From Actinocrinis sp035946395 (GTDB lineage Bacteria; Actinomycetota; Actinomycetes; Streptomycetales; Catenulisporaceae), in contig NZ_DASYZI010000258.1 of the NCBI RefSeq assembly GCF_035946395.1, positions 1-64,000 on the forward strand: a DNA stretch of 64,000 bases. The letters are read 5' to 3'. This document shows positions 8,103-18,123 of this stretch, in pieces (within the stretch, counting starts at the first letter, position 1; every line of letters starts with the position of its first letter). Position numbers and translations under genes: made by a program. Under the pieces are notes generated by a model. It was given only the letters and a program-made list of their open reading frames with translations, was not told the origin of the DNA and did no database searches.

Positions 8103-9980
8103 TCACGCAGTCTGGGGCTCCGTCGGCTGCGGCTCGACCGCCGGAGCGAGACCGAGCCGGATCGGGTCCCAGATCCGCTCGCAGAGGGCGCGGTAGAGCC
8201 GCTGCCGCTCGGTGATGGACGTGATGCCGAAGGTGTGCGGGTACGCCCGGAAGTAGTCGGCCAGGCCGTGCCGCAGCATGAACCGCCGGAAGGACGGGTT
8301 GCGCTCGTAGCACAGCGGGTGCAGCGAGCGCGCCAGCAGGTTCTGCGCGCGGTAGTGCTCGGCCTTGAGCGAGTACGGGTCGTCGCGGAATGCCGCGTTG
8401 ATCTCCTTGGGCAGCAGCAGCAACGCGCCGAATCGGTTGCGCACCACCCGGAAGCGCTCGGGCGTGCCGACCTCCTCGGCGTACGGGCCGAAGTGGTCGG
8501 CCCAGATGTGCTCGATCTCGTACGGGCGCCCCGTCGGGCCGAAGCCCAGGTAGTCGGCGATCAGGTCGGGCTGGCCGCACTGGGTCTCCACCCACGCGGT
8601 CATCCGGGACAGCAGGTAGCGCACCTGCTTGCGGTTGTCCGAGCGCAGGCCGAAGGTCTCCAGCCCGGCGAAGCCGTGTTCGAGCCCGGACACCTCGGCG
8701 GACAGCAGGGTGCGCACCGCGTCGAGGCTCTGCGCCGCGCGCAGCGGCTCGATCAGCGCGCCGACCTGCCGGGCCAGGTCGCCGGACTGCAACGCGGCGT
8801 AGTTGGCCATCCGGCGGGCCAGCAGCAGATCGCAGAACGCGGCGACCAGGCGGGCCTTCTCCCGGAAGACGGTGTCCGAGTCGGTCGGGCCGATCGCCGC
8901 CATGATCAGGGTGAGCTGGAACGAGGTGAACCCGTTGGCCGCGTTGTAGAACAGCGGCTCAAGGCCCTTGGCCGGCGCGGCGCAGGCCTCGACCAGCGCG
9001 CGGTAGCGGTCCGCCAGGGGCCTGATGGTCTCGCGGATGAACACGCGGTAGTCGCGCGGCCGCACCAGCCCGACCGCCTCGGTGTTCTGCCGCACCCACT
9101 CGTGGAAGGCGGTGGAGATGCGCTCGGCGGTGGCCGCGTCGGCCGGCGCGTAGCGGGCGGCCAGCACGGTCTTGATGAAGTCGCCGGGCGCCTGGTCGTC
9201 GGTGACCGCGAGCTGCGACATCGTGCGCCGCCAGATCGCGTTCAGCGCGCTGTGGTCCTTGTCCGCGCGGGAGAGCAGGAAGGACTTGAGCAGGTCGAGC
9301 GGGGTGAGCCGGGCGCCCCGGTCGTTCATCGACTCGAAGATCTCCCAGCCGTGGTCGCGGTCCCGCGCGGTGATCTCGACCAGGAACACCCGCTCAAGCA
9401 GCCAGTCCACGAAGAACGGCAGCGCCTCGCCGCGCAGTTCGGCCGGGAAGTCCTCGACCAGTTCCCGGTAGCGCTGGCAGATGGTGCGCACCGCGATCGG
9501 GGTCAGCTCGGTGACCGGGAAGTCGCGCCCGGCGCGCAGCGCGCGCAACGCGGGCTCGCGCTCGTCCACGTGCACGGTGAAGGTGGGCACGCCGTACTGG
9601 ACCGTGCAGATCATGTTGTCCAGCACGGCGGCCCCGGCGTGGTCCTCCTGATCCGTCAGCCGGTGGCGCAGGTGGATGAGCAGCAGGAGCAGCGTGGTGA
9701 ACCGCTGCTGGCCGTCGACGAGGTAGGAGACACCCGGGGAGGGATAGGTGACGAAGGGGCCGAGGAAGTAAGGGCGGTACCCGGCCACGTCCTCGCGATC
9801 GTGGTCCGGCCGCCACTGTTCGAGGAAGCGCTCGGACAGGTCGTGCAACAGATCGCCGACATGCGTCCGCGTCCAGTCGTACTCCCGCTGGTAATGTTCG
9901 AGCCCGTACCGCCGGCCGGTGAACAGCTCCCTGACGGTGTGACCGCGGCCGTCGATGCGCTCCTGTGTGTTCTTGGTCAA
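8103..9980 (-). CDS. GmrSD-type DUF262/DUF1524 restriction endonuclease, fused form
   Basis: 625 residues combining both GmrSD halves in one chain. The N-terminal DUF262 (ParB/Srx-like NTPase) shows YQREYDW, YLVDGQQRFTTLLLLL and FESMNDRGARLTPLDLLKSF. The C-terminal DUF1524 HNH nuclease shows EIEHIWADHF followed by RNRFGALLLLPKEINAAF. Fused GmrSD enzymes are type IV restriction systems that cut DNA with modified (glucosylated hydroxymethyl) cytosine, giving phage defence. The start is a TTG at 9980 with GGGGA about 10 nt upstream. It is a stand-alone gene, not part of an obvious defence island. Confidence 0.85.
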   Translation of the reverse strand: MTKNTQERIDGRGHTVRELFTGRRYGLEHYQREYDWTRTHVGDLLHDLSERFLEQWRPDHDREDVAGYRPYFLGPFVTYPSPGVSYLVDGQQRFTTLLLLLIHLRHRLTDQEDHAGAAVLDNMICTVQYGVPTFTVHVDEREPALRALRAGRDFPVTELTPIAVRTICQRYRELVEDFPAELRGEALPFFVDWLLERVFLVEITARDRDHGWEIFESMNDRGARLTPLDLLKSFLLSRADKDHSALNAIWRRTMSQLAVTDDQAPGDFIKTVLAARYAPADAATAERISTAFHEWVRQNTEAVGLVRPRDYRVFIRETIRPLADRYRALVEACAAPAKGLEPLFYNAANGFTSFQLTLIMAAIGPTDSDTVFREKARLVAAFCDLLLARRMANYAALQSGDLARQVGALIEPLRAAQSLDAVRTLLSAEVSGLEHGFAGLETFGLRSDNRKQVRYLLSRMTAWVETQCGQPDLIADYLGFGPTGRPYEIEHIWADHFGPYAEEVGTPERFRVVRNRFGALLLLPKEINAAFRDDPYSLKAEHYRAQNLLARSLHPLCYERNPSFRRFMLRHGLADYFRAYPHTFGITSITERQRLYRALCERIWDPIRLGLAPAVEPQPTEPQTA

Positions 9981-10099
9981 AATTGCGCCGTCCCCGATGT
10001 TGCGAGACGCGGATCGCGGCTTGCCCGGTGTGCGCCTTCGAGCGCTGTCTTCACGTCAGTGCGCCTCTTGCCCGCCCTGTCTTCCGGAACATGCCCAGG

Positions 10100-12835
10100 T
10101 CAGCGTAGCGGAAAACCCAACGTGGGATTACGAATCAGTGAAGCGATCAAGGCGGTCCACCCTGTCTGGTGCGCCGCGCCGAGCCCCTTTCCGCTGTCAC
10201 CGTGGAAGTACTCGAAGAACCACGGCCGGTCCCGCCATCGCGGGTCGGACTGCAAGATGGCTGATTCGAGTGTCGCACCGTCGTCCTGCGCGCCGCCGCC
10301 CGACACGCCGAGCACCGGCCGCCGGCCGTCCGGGCCGAGCCGGAACAGGCCGATCAGCCGCTGCCGCAGCTCCTCGGCGAAACCGGCCCGGTCCACCGGC
10401 GGCACGCCGTCGACCGGGTGCGCGCTGACGGCCAGCGCCGGGCCGACCCGGCACACGGCCTCGAACACGAGGTAGTTGAGCGGCATCCAGACCGGGCCGC
10501 GCCAGTTGGAGTTGCCGCCGAACAGCCCGGAGCGCGACTCGCCGGGCTCGTAGTCCACGCTCGCGGTGTACCCGCCGAGATCCACCGAGAACGGGTGCTC
10601 AAGGTGGTAGCGGGAGAGCGAGCGCAGCCCGTGCGCAGAGAGGAACTCCGCCGGGTCGCGCAGCCGGTTCAGGATCCGGGCCGCCTGCACGTCGTCGGCC
10701 ACCGAGAACACCATTCCGCCCGCGGCGTGCGGCCGGGTCATCGCACGGGCGTACTCGGGCCGACGGGAGGTGAACTCCTCCAGGTGCGCGGTGAAGCCGG
10801 GCAGCCGCTTGAGCGTGTCGGCGTCCACGGCGACGGCGGCGAGCAGCGGGATCGCGCCGACCATGGAACGCACTCGGATCACCACCGGGTCGGCGCCGTC
10901 GCGGCGCAGCCGGTCGTAGTAGAAGCCGTCCTGCTCGTCCCAGAGCCCGCAGTCGTTGATCGCCACCGCGATGTAGGCGTAGTGCTCGGCGAACTTGCAG
11001 GCCATGTCCTCATAGACCGGCTCCGCCGTGGCCAGTTCGAGGGAGAGCTCCAGCATGCACAGGCAGTAGAAGGCCATCCAGCCGGTGCCGTCGGACTGTT
11101 CGAGCACGCCGTCGACCGGCGGCTTCGAGCGGTCGAACACCCCGATGTTGTCCAGGCCGAGGAATCCGCCCTCGAAGATGTTGTCCTCGCCCTGGTCCTT
11201 GCGGTTGACCCAGAAGGTGAAGTTCAGCAGCAGCTTGTGGAAGCAGGCCTTGAGGAACTCGCGGTCGCCGCCCGCCGCCCGGTGCACCCGCAGCGCGGCC
11301 CAGGCCAGCACGGGAGGGTTGACGTCGTCGAAGTTCCACTCGTAGGCCGGGACCTGGCCGTTCGGGTGCTGATAGCGCTGGGAGAGGAAGGTGAGCAGCT
11401 GCCGCTTCGCGCTGCCCGGGTCGATCTCGGCCAGCGCGGCGCAGTGGAAGGCCAGATCCCACGCGGCGAACCACGGGTACTCCCACGGATCGGGCATCAG
11501 CAGCACGTCACGCGCCCAGAAGTGCTGCCAGCCGGCGTTCCGGTCGTGCGCCCGGTGGTCGGGTGGCAGCGGCTGCGCCGGATCGCCGTGCAGCCAGCGG
11601 TGCACGTCGTAGTGATAGAACTGCTTCGACCAGATCAGGCCGCTGTAGGCCTGGCGCATGATTCGCGCGTCGTCCGCGCTCAGACCGGGCGGCGTGCAGG
11701 CGGCGTAGAACGTGTCGGCGTCACGTTCGCGGTCGGCCAGCACCCGCGCGTGATCCGCTGCTTGCGCACCGGACGCGGTGTTGCCGGAAGCAGCGTTATT
11801 GGAAGCGGCGTTGTCGGAACCAGTGAGCCAGAGGTCGATCTCGCGGCGCTCGCCGGGAGCGAGTTCGAGTACGTAGTGCAGCGCGCCTTTGGTACCGGTC
11901 GCCGACGGGTTCACCGTCGACGCGCCGTGCACGACGTGGTCACCGATGCCGTCCTTCGGGTACTGCGTGCGGTTCTGCGCGCCGAACAGCAGCTTCGCGT
12001 TGGTCTCGTTGTCGCACAGCAGCGCGGGCGGAGTCTGGCCCGAGGCGTCGGACAGCGAGACGGCCCCGGTGTGCGGATGCGTCGCGGTCAGCCGCCCCGG
12101 TTCGCCGCGGATGAGCAGCGCGTCGGTGTCAACCGTGTCCTCGATGTCGGGCGCACGGCCCCAGGACCACATGTCGCGGAACCACAGGTGCGGCAGGACG
12201 TGCAGCCGCGCGGCCTCAGGTCCGACGTTCTCGACCGTGATGCGCAGCGCGTATGCCTCGGGAGCAGCCTTGGCGTAATCGGCGGTGATGACGAAGTAAC
12301 GGTCCCCGGCGAAGATCCCGGTGTCGATGAGTTCGTACTCGGGGTCGCCCTTTCCGCGCGCCGCGTTCTGCTCACGCAGTTGCGTGTACGGGAACTCGGC
12401 CTGCGGGTAGTGGTAGCGCCAGCGCAGCCATGACGCGGTCGGCGTGGCGTCCTCGTACCACCAGTAGTCCTTGACGTCCTCACCGTGGTTGCCCTCGGCG
12501 TTGGTCAGGCCGAAGGCGCGTTCCTTGAGGATCGGGTCGCGCTCGTTCCAGAAGGCCAGGGCGAAACACCAGTCCTGGTTGAGGTTGCACAGCCCGGCCA
12601 GGCCGTCCTCGCTCCAGCGATAGGCGCGGGAGCGCGCGTGCTCGAACGGGAAGTAGTCCCAGGCGTCGCCGTCCGCGCTGTAGTCCTCCCGGACCGTGCC
12701 CCACGCGCGCTCCGACAGGTACGGCCCCCACTCGTGCCAGGGCTCCGCACCGTCGTCCGCGGCCTTCAGCCGCCGCCGCTCGGTGTCGTCGTAGCTCTCC
12801 GAAGCGGGGTTGTTGTCATCCTCATCCTGATGCAC
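10100..12835 (-). CDS. GH63-like glycosidase (mannosylglycerate hydrolase/MGH1-like)
   Basis: 911-residue protein that fits the large bacterial glycoside hydrolase 63 / MGH1-like group ((alpha/alpha)6 barrel). Conserved-looking blocks include WGPYLSERAWGTVREDYS at the N terminus, AGWQHFWARDVLLMPDPWEYPWFAAWDLAFH in the centre (part of it: ARDVLLMPDPWEYPWFAAWD) and GNSNWRGPVWMPLNYL near the C terminus. The substrate is unknown, probably an alpha-linked compatible-solute glycoside or trehalose/glucosyl sugar. The GTG start at 12835 lies 10 nt after the thiC stop, so the two genes are probably co-transcribed under the TPP riboswitch. A 15-bp-period repeat around 11760-11825 encodes an NAASG-rich linker insertion. 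Confidence 0.75.
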   Translation of the reverse strand: MHQDEDDNNPASESYDDTERRRLKAADDGAEPWHEWGPYLSERAWGTVREDYSADGDAWDYFPFEHARSRAYRWSEDGLAGLCNLNQDWCFALAFWNERDPILKERAFGLTNAEGNHGEDVKDYWWYEDATPTASWLRWRYHYPQAEFPYTQLREQNAARGKGDPEYELIDTGIFAGDRYFVITADYAKAAPEAYALRITVENVGPEAARLHVLPHLWFRDMWSWGRAPDIEDTVDTDALLIRGEPGRLTATHPHTGAVSLSDASGQTPPALLCDNETNAKLLFGAQNRTQYPKDGIGDHVVHGASTVNPSATGTKGALHYVLELAPGERREIDLWLTGSDNAASNNAASGNTASGAQAADHARVLADRERDADTFYAACTPPGLSADDARIMRQAYSGLIWSKQFYHYDVHRWLHGDPAQPLPPDHRAHDRNAGWQHFWARDVLLMPDPWEYPWFAAWDLAFHCAALAEIDPGSAKRQLLTFLSQRYQHPNGQVPAYEWNFDDVNPPVLAWAALRVHRAAGGDREFLKACFHKLLLNFTFWVNRKDQGEDNIFEGGFLGLDNIGVFDRSKPPVDGVLEQSDGTGWMAFYCLCMLELSLELATAEPVYEDMACKFAEHYAYIAVAINDCGLWDEQDGFYYDRLRRDGADPVVIRVRSMVGAIPLLAAVAVDADTLKRLPGFTAHLEEFTSRRPEYARAMTRPHAAGGMVFSVADDVQAARILNRLRDPAEFLSAHGLRSLSRYHLEHPFSVDLGGYTASVDYEPGESRSGLFGGNSNWRGPVWMPLNYLVFEAVCRVGPALAVSAHPVDGVPPVDRAGFAEELRQRLIGLFRLGPDGRRPVLGVSGGGAQDDGATLESAILQSDPRWRDRPWFFEYFHGDSGKGLGAAHQTGWTALIASLIRNPTLGFPLR

Positions 12836-12845
12836 CTGACCAGTC

Positions 12846-14426
<1,581 letters not shown>

Positions 14427-14437
14427 GGAAGTCCCAC

Positions 14438-14545
14438 GCTCCCTACGCCGGCATTACCCGGACAGGTTCATGCGGTCGGCGACGACGGCCTGCCATCACG
14501 GCCCTCGGCCAGTCGCCCTCTCAGCCCGGTCGGTCCCGAGCTCCC
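14438..14545 (-). promoter_or_regulatory. TPP riboswitch (THI box) upstream of thiC
   Basis: On the minus strand this stretch carries the two conserved TPP-aptamer blocks, GGGCTGAGAGGG and ACCTGTCCGGGTAATGCC followed by GGCGTAGGGAGC. The 5' GCTC and 3' GAGC strands can pair as P1. The 3' strand AGGGAGC is only 11 nt from the thiC ATG and is the best Shine-Dalgarno candidate, so ligand-stabilised P1 would sequester it. That fits translational control, the usual mode in high-GC Gram-positives. Confidence 0.93.
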
Positions 14546-14654
14546 GCGGTCTTCAGTTTTCCGGGCTCACCCTAGCGCGACCGCGCGCCGGTGCAAGTGC
14601 GTGCACCGGCGCGATGACGCGCCTCACCCCGTGTGGCGGCCCGGTCGAACAGGA

Positions 14655-14867
14655 TCAGAAGCCGCGCTTGTTGCGGATCTGCCGGCGCTTGTTGGCAGGC
14701 AGCGAGTTCATGAACCGGCGGTAGCCGTACCACAGGACGCCCGCCGCCCCGGCGACGAGCGCGACGAAGAACAGCGAGCTGAACACCGCGGTGACCAGCG
14801 CGATCACGATCTTGGCTGCGATCACCACGCCGGCGACCGCGAGAACAGCCTTGAGCCAGAATGGCAT
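14655..14867 (-). CDS. Small membrane protein
   Basis: About 70 residues from ATG 14867 (MPFWLKAVLAVAGVV), preceded by the purine-rich GGGAAGG. It has two hydrophobic segments (AVLAVAGVVIAAKIVIALVT and SLFFVALVAGAAGVLWYG) and a basic C terminus (NKRRQIRNKRGF). An in-frame start at 15014 would add 49 residues. No function is recognised. Confidence 0.5.
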   Translation of the reverse strand: MPFWLKAVLAVAGVVIAAKIVIALVTAVFSSLFFVALVAGAAGVLWYGYRRFMNSLPANKRRQIRNKRGF

Positions 14868-15308
14868 CTGCCTTCCCAACCCCTTCAGGAGCGCTACGAC
14901 GCCGCGCGTTACGGCGTCTGCCAGGAGAACGACCGGGCCCTCGCCCCCGTTCCCCAATCCACGATATATCGCGTTCGCCCCGGGCGCCAGGCCTGTCGCC
15001 AGGCCAGGCGGCACACCTGCTCGGGCAACGGCTCAAGTACACACGCAGGACAGTGCCCGCCGGGACCTAGCGCACCCCGGCGGGCTGCTCGCGGTCGGTC
15101 GCCAAATCGCACATCCGTGCCAGGGACGCACGAACCGACACTTGTTGATACTGCCTGGTATTTCCGTGTCGCACTGAAACCATTGATAAAGCTGATGCCA
15201 CCGATGTCTATTGACACCTGTTGATGCTGTAGGCAACCGACTAACACTGTTGAGACAGCGCGGCCGGTTGGCACTGCCGTGATGTACGCCGGCTGTCGCC
15301 GGCTGCGA
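14868..15308. other. Intergenic region with paired 17-bp direct repeats
   Basis: No convincing gene. Two similar 17-mers, GACACTTGTTGATACTG (15137-15153) and GACACCTGTTGATGCTG (15213-15229), match at 15 of 17 positions and lie 76 bp apart in a locally AT-rich stretch. They could be regulator sites for the downstream minus-strand membrane protein gene. Confidence 0.35.
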
Positions 15309-15878
15309 TCAGGCCTTCTTGGCGCGCGTTGCCGTGCGCTTCGAAGCAGCCTTCTTCGCGGGCCTCTTGGCGGCGGGTGCCTTCTTCGCGGTCTTCCGGG
15401 CCGGACGCGTCGGCGCGGCGGGAGTCTCCTCCTGCGCCTCGACCGAAGCGGTGACGGTGGTGAACGCGCTGCGGCACTTCTCCAGCAGCTTGCGCAGCGA
15501 CTGCTGGTCCGCCTTGCTGAGCTGCCCGTTGAGCAGCTCCTCAACCTCGAGGATCTTCTTGTCGGCGCGGCCGAGCAATCTCTTGCCCGCCGCGGTGATC
15601 GTCGTCTCCATCGCGCGGCCCTGACCCGGGACGGTGCGCCGCTCGATGAGACCCTTGACGGTCAGGTTTCCCAAAACCGTCGTCATGGTCTGCGGAGTCA
15701 CTAGGCACCGGCGGGCGAGTTCGGCCCCGCTGATACCCGGCGTGTCAGCAATCACCAACAGCGCCGAGTACTGCGGGACAGTCAGGCCCATCGGGCGCAG
15801 TGCCGCGTCTTTCGCTCCGGAGAGCTCTTGCTCAAGGCTCTTGACCATGTGGCCGAGCCGGTCATCCACTGCTGTCAT
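15309..15878 (-). CDS. MarR-family regulator with lysine-rich histone-like tail
   Basis: 189 residues. Residues ~10-140 form a MarR winged helix-turn-helix (LTVPQYSALLVIADTPGISGAELARRCLVTPQTMTTVL in part: GISGAELARRC, VTPQTMTTVLGNL, LIERRTVPGQGR wing). The last ~30 residues are a KKAPAAKRPAKKAASKR-type tail like those of histone H1 or mycobacterial HU, which would add nonspecific DNA affinity. ATG 15878 matches the usual family N terminus; an in-frame ATG at 15890 is possible. Target genes are unknown. Confidence 0.85.
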   Translation of the reverse strand: MTAVDDRLGHMVKSLEQELSGAKDAALRPMGLTVPQYSALLVIADTPGISGAELARRCLVTPQTMTTVLGNLTVKGLIERRTVPGQGRAMETTITAAGKRLLGRADKKILEVEELLNGQLSKADQQSLRKLLEKCRSAFTTVTASVEAQEETPAAPTRPARKTAKKAPAAKRPAKKAASKRTATRAKKA

Positions 15879-16039
15879 GGCGTCGATCATATCCTGTGTC
15901 GCACAAAATGCCCGTTTTTGTGGCGGGCTCTGACGCGGATGGGTGATACACAACGCTCTGCGAGCGCCACCCGTACCCTTCTACAACAGCTTGCCACACC
16001 TTCTTGGCTGAAGCGTGCCACTTGCGGCAACATGCGGCC

Positions 16040-16423
16040 ATGAAGAATTACGTGATCAAGATCCTCATCAACGGCGTCGGGGTCTACGTGGCCTCAATCC
16101 TCGCCAAACCGCACATCGAGTTCACCGGTCACGGGATCGGCCTGGTAGGGACGGTGCTGCTGGTCGCGCTCATCTTCGGCCTGCTCAACACCTTCCTGCG
16201 CCCGATCGTCAAGCTCTTCAGCATGGGCCTGCTGATCGTCACCCTCGGCCTGTTCACCTTCGTCATCAACGCTCTCATGCTGTGGCTGACCTCGAAGATC
16301 TCCGAGCACTTCTCGGTGGCCTTCCACGTCGAGAACTTCCTGTTCGCGATCATCGGGGCGGTGATCGCGACCGCGACGTCGCTCATCCTGCACGCGCTGC
16401 TGCCGGACGACAAGAAGAAGTAG
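16040..16423 (+). CDS. Phage-holin-4 superfamily (YvlD-like) membrane protein
   Basis: 127-residue integral membrane protein with about four TM segments. The segment LLNTFLRPIVKLFSMGLLIV is characteristic of the YvlD/Phage_holin_4_2 family, followed by TLGLFTFVINALML. Despite the family name, these are ordinary chromosomal membrane proteins of unknown function. ATG 16040 is the first start matching the family N terminus (MKNYVIKILINGVGV). The poly-lysine end (DDKKK) is normal for the family. Confidence 0.8.
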   Translation: MKNYVIKILINGVGVYVASILAKPHIEFTGHGIGLVGTVLLVALIFGLLNTFLRPIVKLFSMGLLIVTLGLFTFVINALMLWLTSKISEHFSVAFHVENFLFAIIGAVIATATSLILHALLPDDKKK

Positions 16424-16495
16424 AAGTAGTAGAACGCAGAGCAGCGGCCGCAGTTCAACGGCCGCGCACACGATCGTGACCGAAGAACAAGGCCA

Positions 16496-17065
16496 GTGAA
16501 CAACCACACGGACATCCGTACCGGTACGGACCGCGGCCCCGGCAGTGAACGGGACCGCGGCCCGTACCGCATCTGCTTCGTCTGTACCGGGAACATCTGC
16601 CGCTCGCCGATGGCCGAGTGGGTCATGCACGCACGCGTCGCCGCGGCCGGACTGTCCGGCGCGGTCGCCGTCGACAGCGCCGGGACGGGCGACTGGCACG
16701 TGGGCGAAGGCGCCGACCCGCGCACCGTACGCGTGCTGGCACAGCACGGCTATCCGTCACGGCACGTCGCCCGGCAGTTCGAGCCCGCAGACCTCGGCCG
16801 CCGGGATCTGGTGGTGGCCATGGACTCCGGGCATCTGCGGACCCTGCGCCGCTGGACCGGCTCCCCGGCATCGGCCGCGGAACATCCGGCCGAGTTGCGC
16901 CTGCTGCGCGAGTTCGACCCGGGCGCCGGGCCGGACCGGCTGGACGTGCCCGATCCGTACTACGGTTCTCTGGCAGGCTTCGAAGAATGCCTGGCGATGG
17001 TGGAGGGCGCGATGCCGGGTCTGCTGTCGCACATTGGGAAGGCGCTGGAGACGAGGGCAGGGTGA
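16496..17065 (+). CDS. Low-molecular-weight protein-tyrosine phosphatase
   Basis: 189-residue cytosolic tyrosine phosphatase. The P-loop CTGNICRSP (C-X5-R-S) follows a short disordered N terminus (~25 residues) and the general-acid motif DPYYG lies near the C terminus, as in the family. GTG start 16496 has AAGG just upstream. The stop overlaps the start of the downstream fructosamine-kinase gene (GTGA), so the two are translationally coupled. Confidence 0.92.
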   Translation: MNNHTDIRTGTDRGPGSERDRGPYRICFVCTGNICRSPMAEWVMHARVAAAGLSGAVAVDSAGTGDWHVGEGADPRTVRVLAQHGYPSRHVARQFEPADLGRRDLVVAMDSGHLRTLRRWTGSPASAAEHPAELRLLREFDPGAGPDRLDVPDPYYGSLAGFEECLAMVEGAMPGLLSHIGKALETRAG

Positions 17066-17910
17066 TCGGCGACCAGGTGGCCGCGCTGCTGGAGGCCGCC
17101 GTGGCCGGGGTGACGGCGCTGGGCACCGGCGCGGGGGGCGCGGGGACATACCGGGTCGCGCTGCTCGGCGGGGGCAACGTGTTCGTCAAAGCGACCGGCG
17201 GGCAGGATCCCAGCTTCCTGGCCTCCGAGGCCAACGCACTGCGCTGGCTGCGCGAGGCCGAGGGCGTACGGGTGCCGGAAGTGCTCGGGATCAGCGACTC
17301 GCTGCTGGTGACCACCTGGATCGCGCCGGGACGGGCAACCCGCGACGGCGCCGAGGAATTCGGCCGCCAGCTGGCCACCCTGCACGCACGCGGCGCGCAG
17401 TCCTTCGGCGCCGACTGGCCGGGCTACATCGGCTCACTGCCGCTCGACAACAACGAGGAAGAGGAATGGCCCGGCTTCTACGCCGGGCGCAGAGTACTGC
17501 CTTACCTGCGTGCGGCGGCGGACCGGGGCGCGGTGGACGCCGACGGGGTGGCCGTGATCGAGCGGGTCTGTGCGCGCATCGAGGACCTGGCCGGACCGCC
17601 GGAGCTGCCCGCCCGGATCCACGGCGACCTCTGGGCCGGCAACATCCACTGGGACACCCGCGGCCGCGCCTGGCTGATCGACCCCGCGGCGCACGGCGGC
17701 CACCGGGAGACCGACCTGGCGATGATGGCCCTGTTCGAACCACCCCATCTCGACACGATTGTGGCCGCGTACGACGAGGTGCACCCGCTCGACGAGAACT
17801 GGCGCGAGCGGACAAGCCTGCACCAGCTGCATCCGCTGCTCGTGCACGCCGTGCTCTTCGGCGCCTCATACGGCGCGCAGGCGGTCGCCGCGGCCAGGCA
17901 GTACCTGTAG
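17062..17910 (+). CDS. Fructosamine kinase family protein
   Basis: 282-residue kinase of the fructosamine-3-kinase/YniA family, thought to phosphorylate ketoamines on glycated proteins or metabolites for repair. Visible motifs: NVFVKA (ATP-binding lysine), ARIHGDLWAGNIHW (catalytic loop with D and N) and WLIDPAAHGGHRETDLAMM. GTG 17062 overlaps the phosphatase stop by 4 bp; longer upstream reading in this frame lies inside the phosphatase gene. Confidence 0.9.
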   Translation: MIGDQVAALLEAAVAGVTALGTGAGGAGTYRVALLGGGNVFVKATGGQDPSFLASEANALRWLREAEGVRVPEVLGISDSLLVTTWIAPGRATRDGAEEFGRQLATLHARGAQSFGADWPGYIGSLPLDNNEEEEWPGFYAGRRVLPYLRAAADRGAVDADGVAVIERVCARIEDLAGPPELPARIHGDLWAGNIHWDTRGRAWLIDPAAHGGHRETDLAMMALFEPPHLDTIVAAYDEVHPLDENWRERTSLHQLHPLLVHAVLFGASYGAQAVAAARQYL

Positions 17911-18123
17911 CGCTGACAGAGTGGTACCTGTAGGGGCGCAGATAACGCCCCGGCGCTCTATGTGACAGTCCTGTCCCAGGAGAGCAAAAGGTCGGCGTGG
18001 AACGTATCAGGCGCGCGTACACCCGTACTACAGTTACCGACCGAACGTCGGGGTAAAGGGGGCGCCGACATCGACCTCACGGGCACATTGATTTCACGGG
18101 CATCCGATGGAGCGTGACGAGCG

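Noticed and set aside
10418..12433. 671-codon plus-strand frame across the GH63-like gene
   Set aside because: Shadow frame of a GC-rich gene; the minus strand shows conserved motifs.
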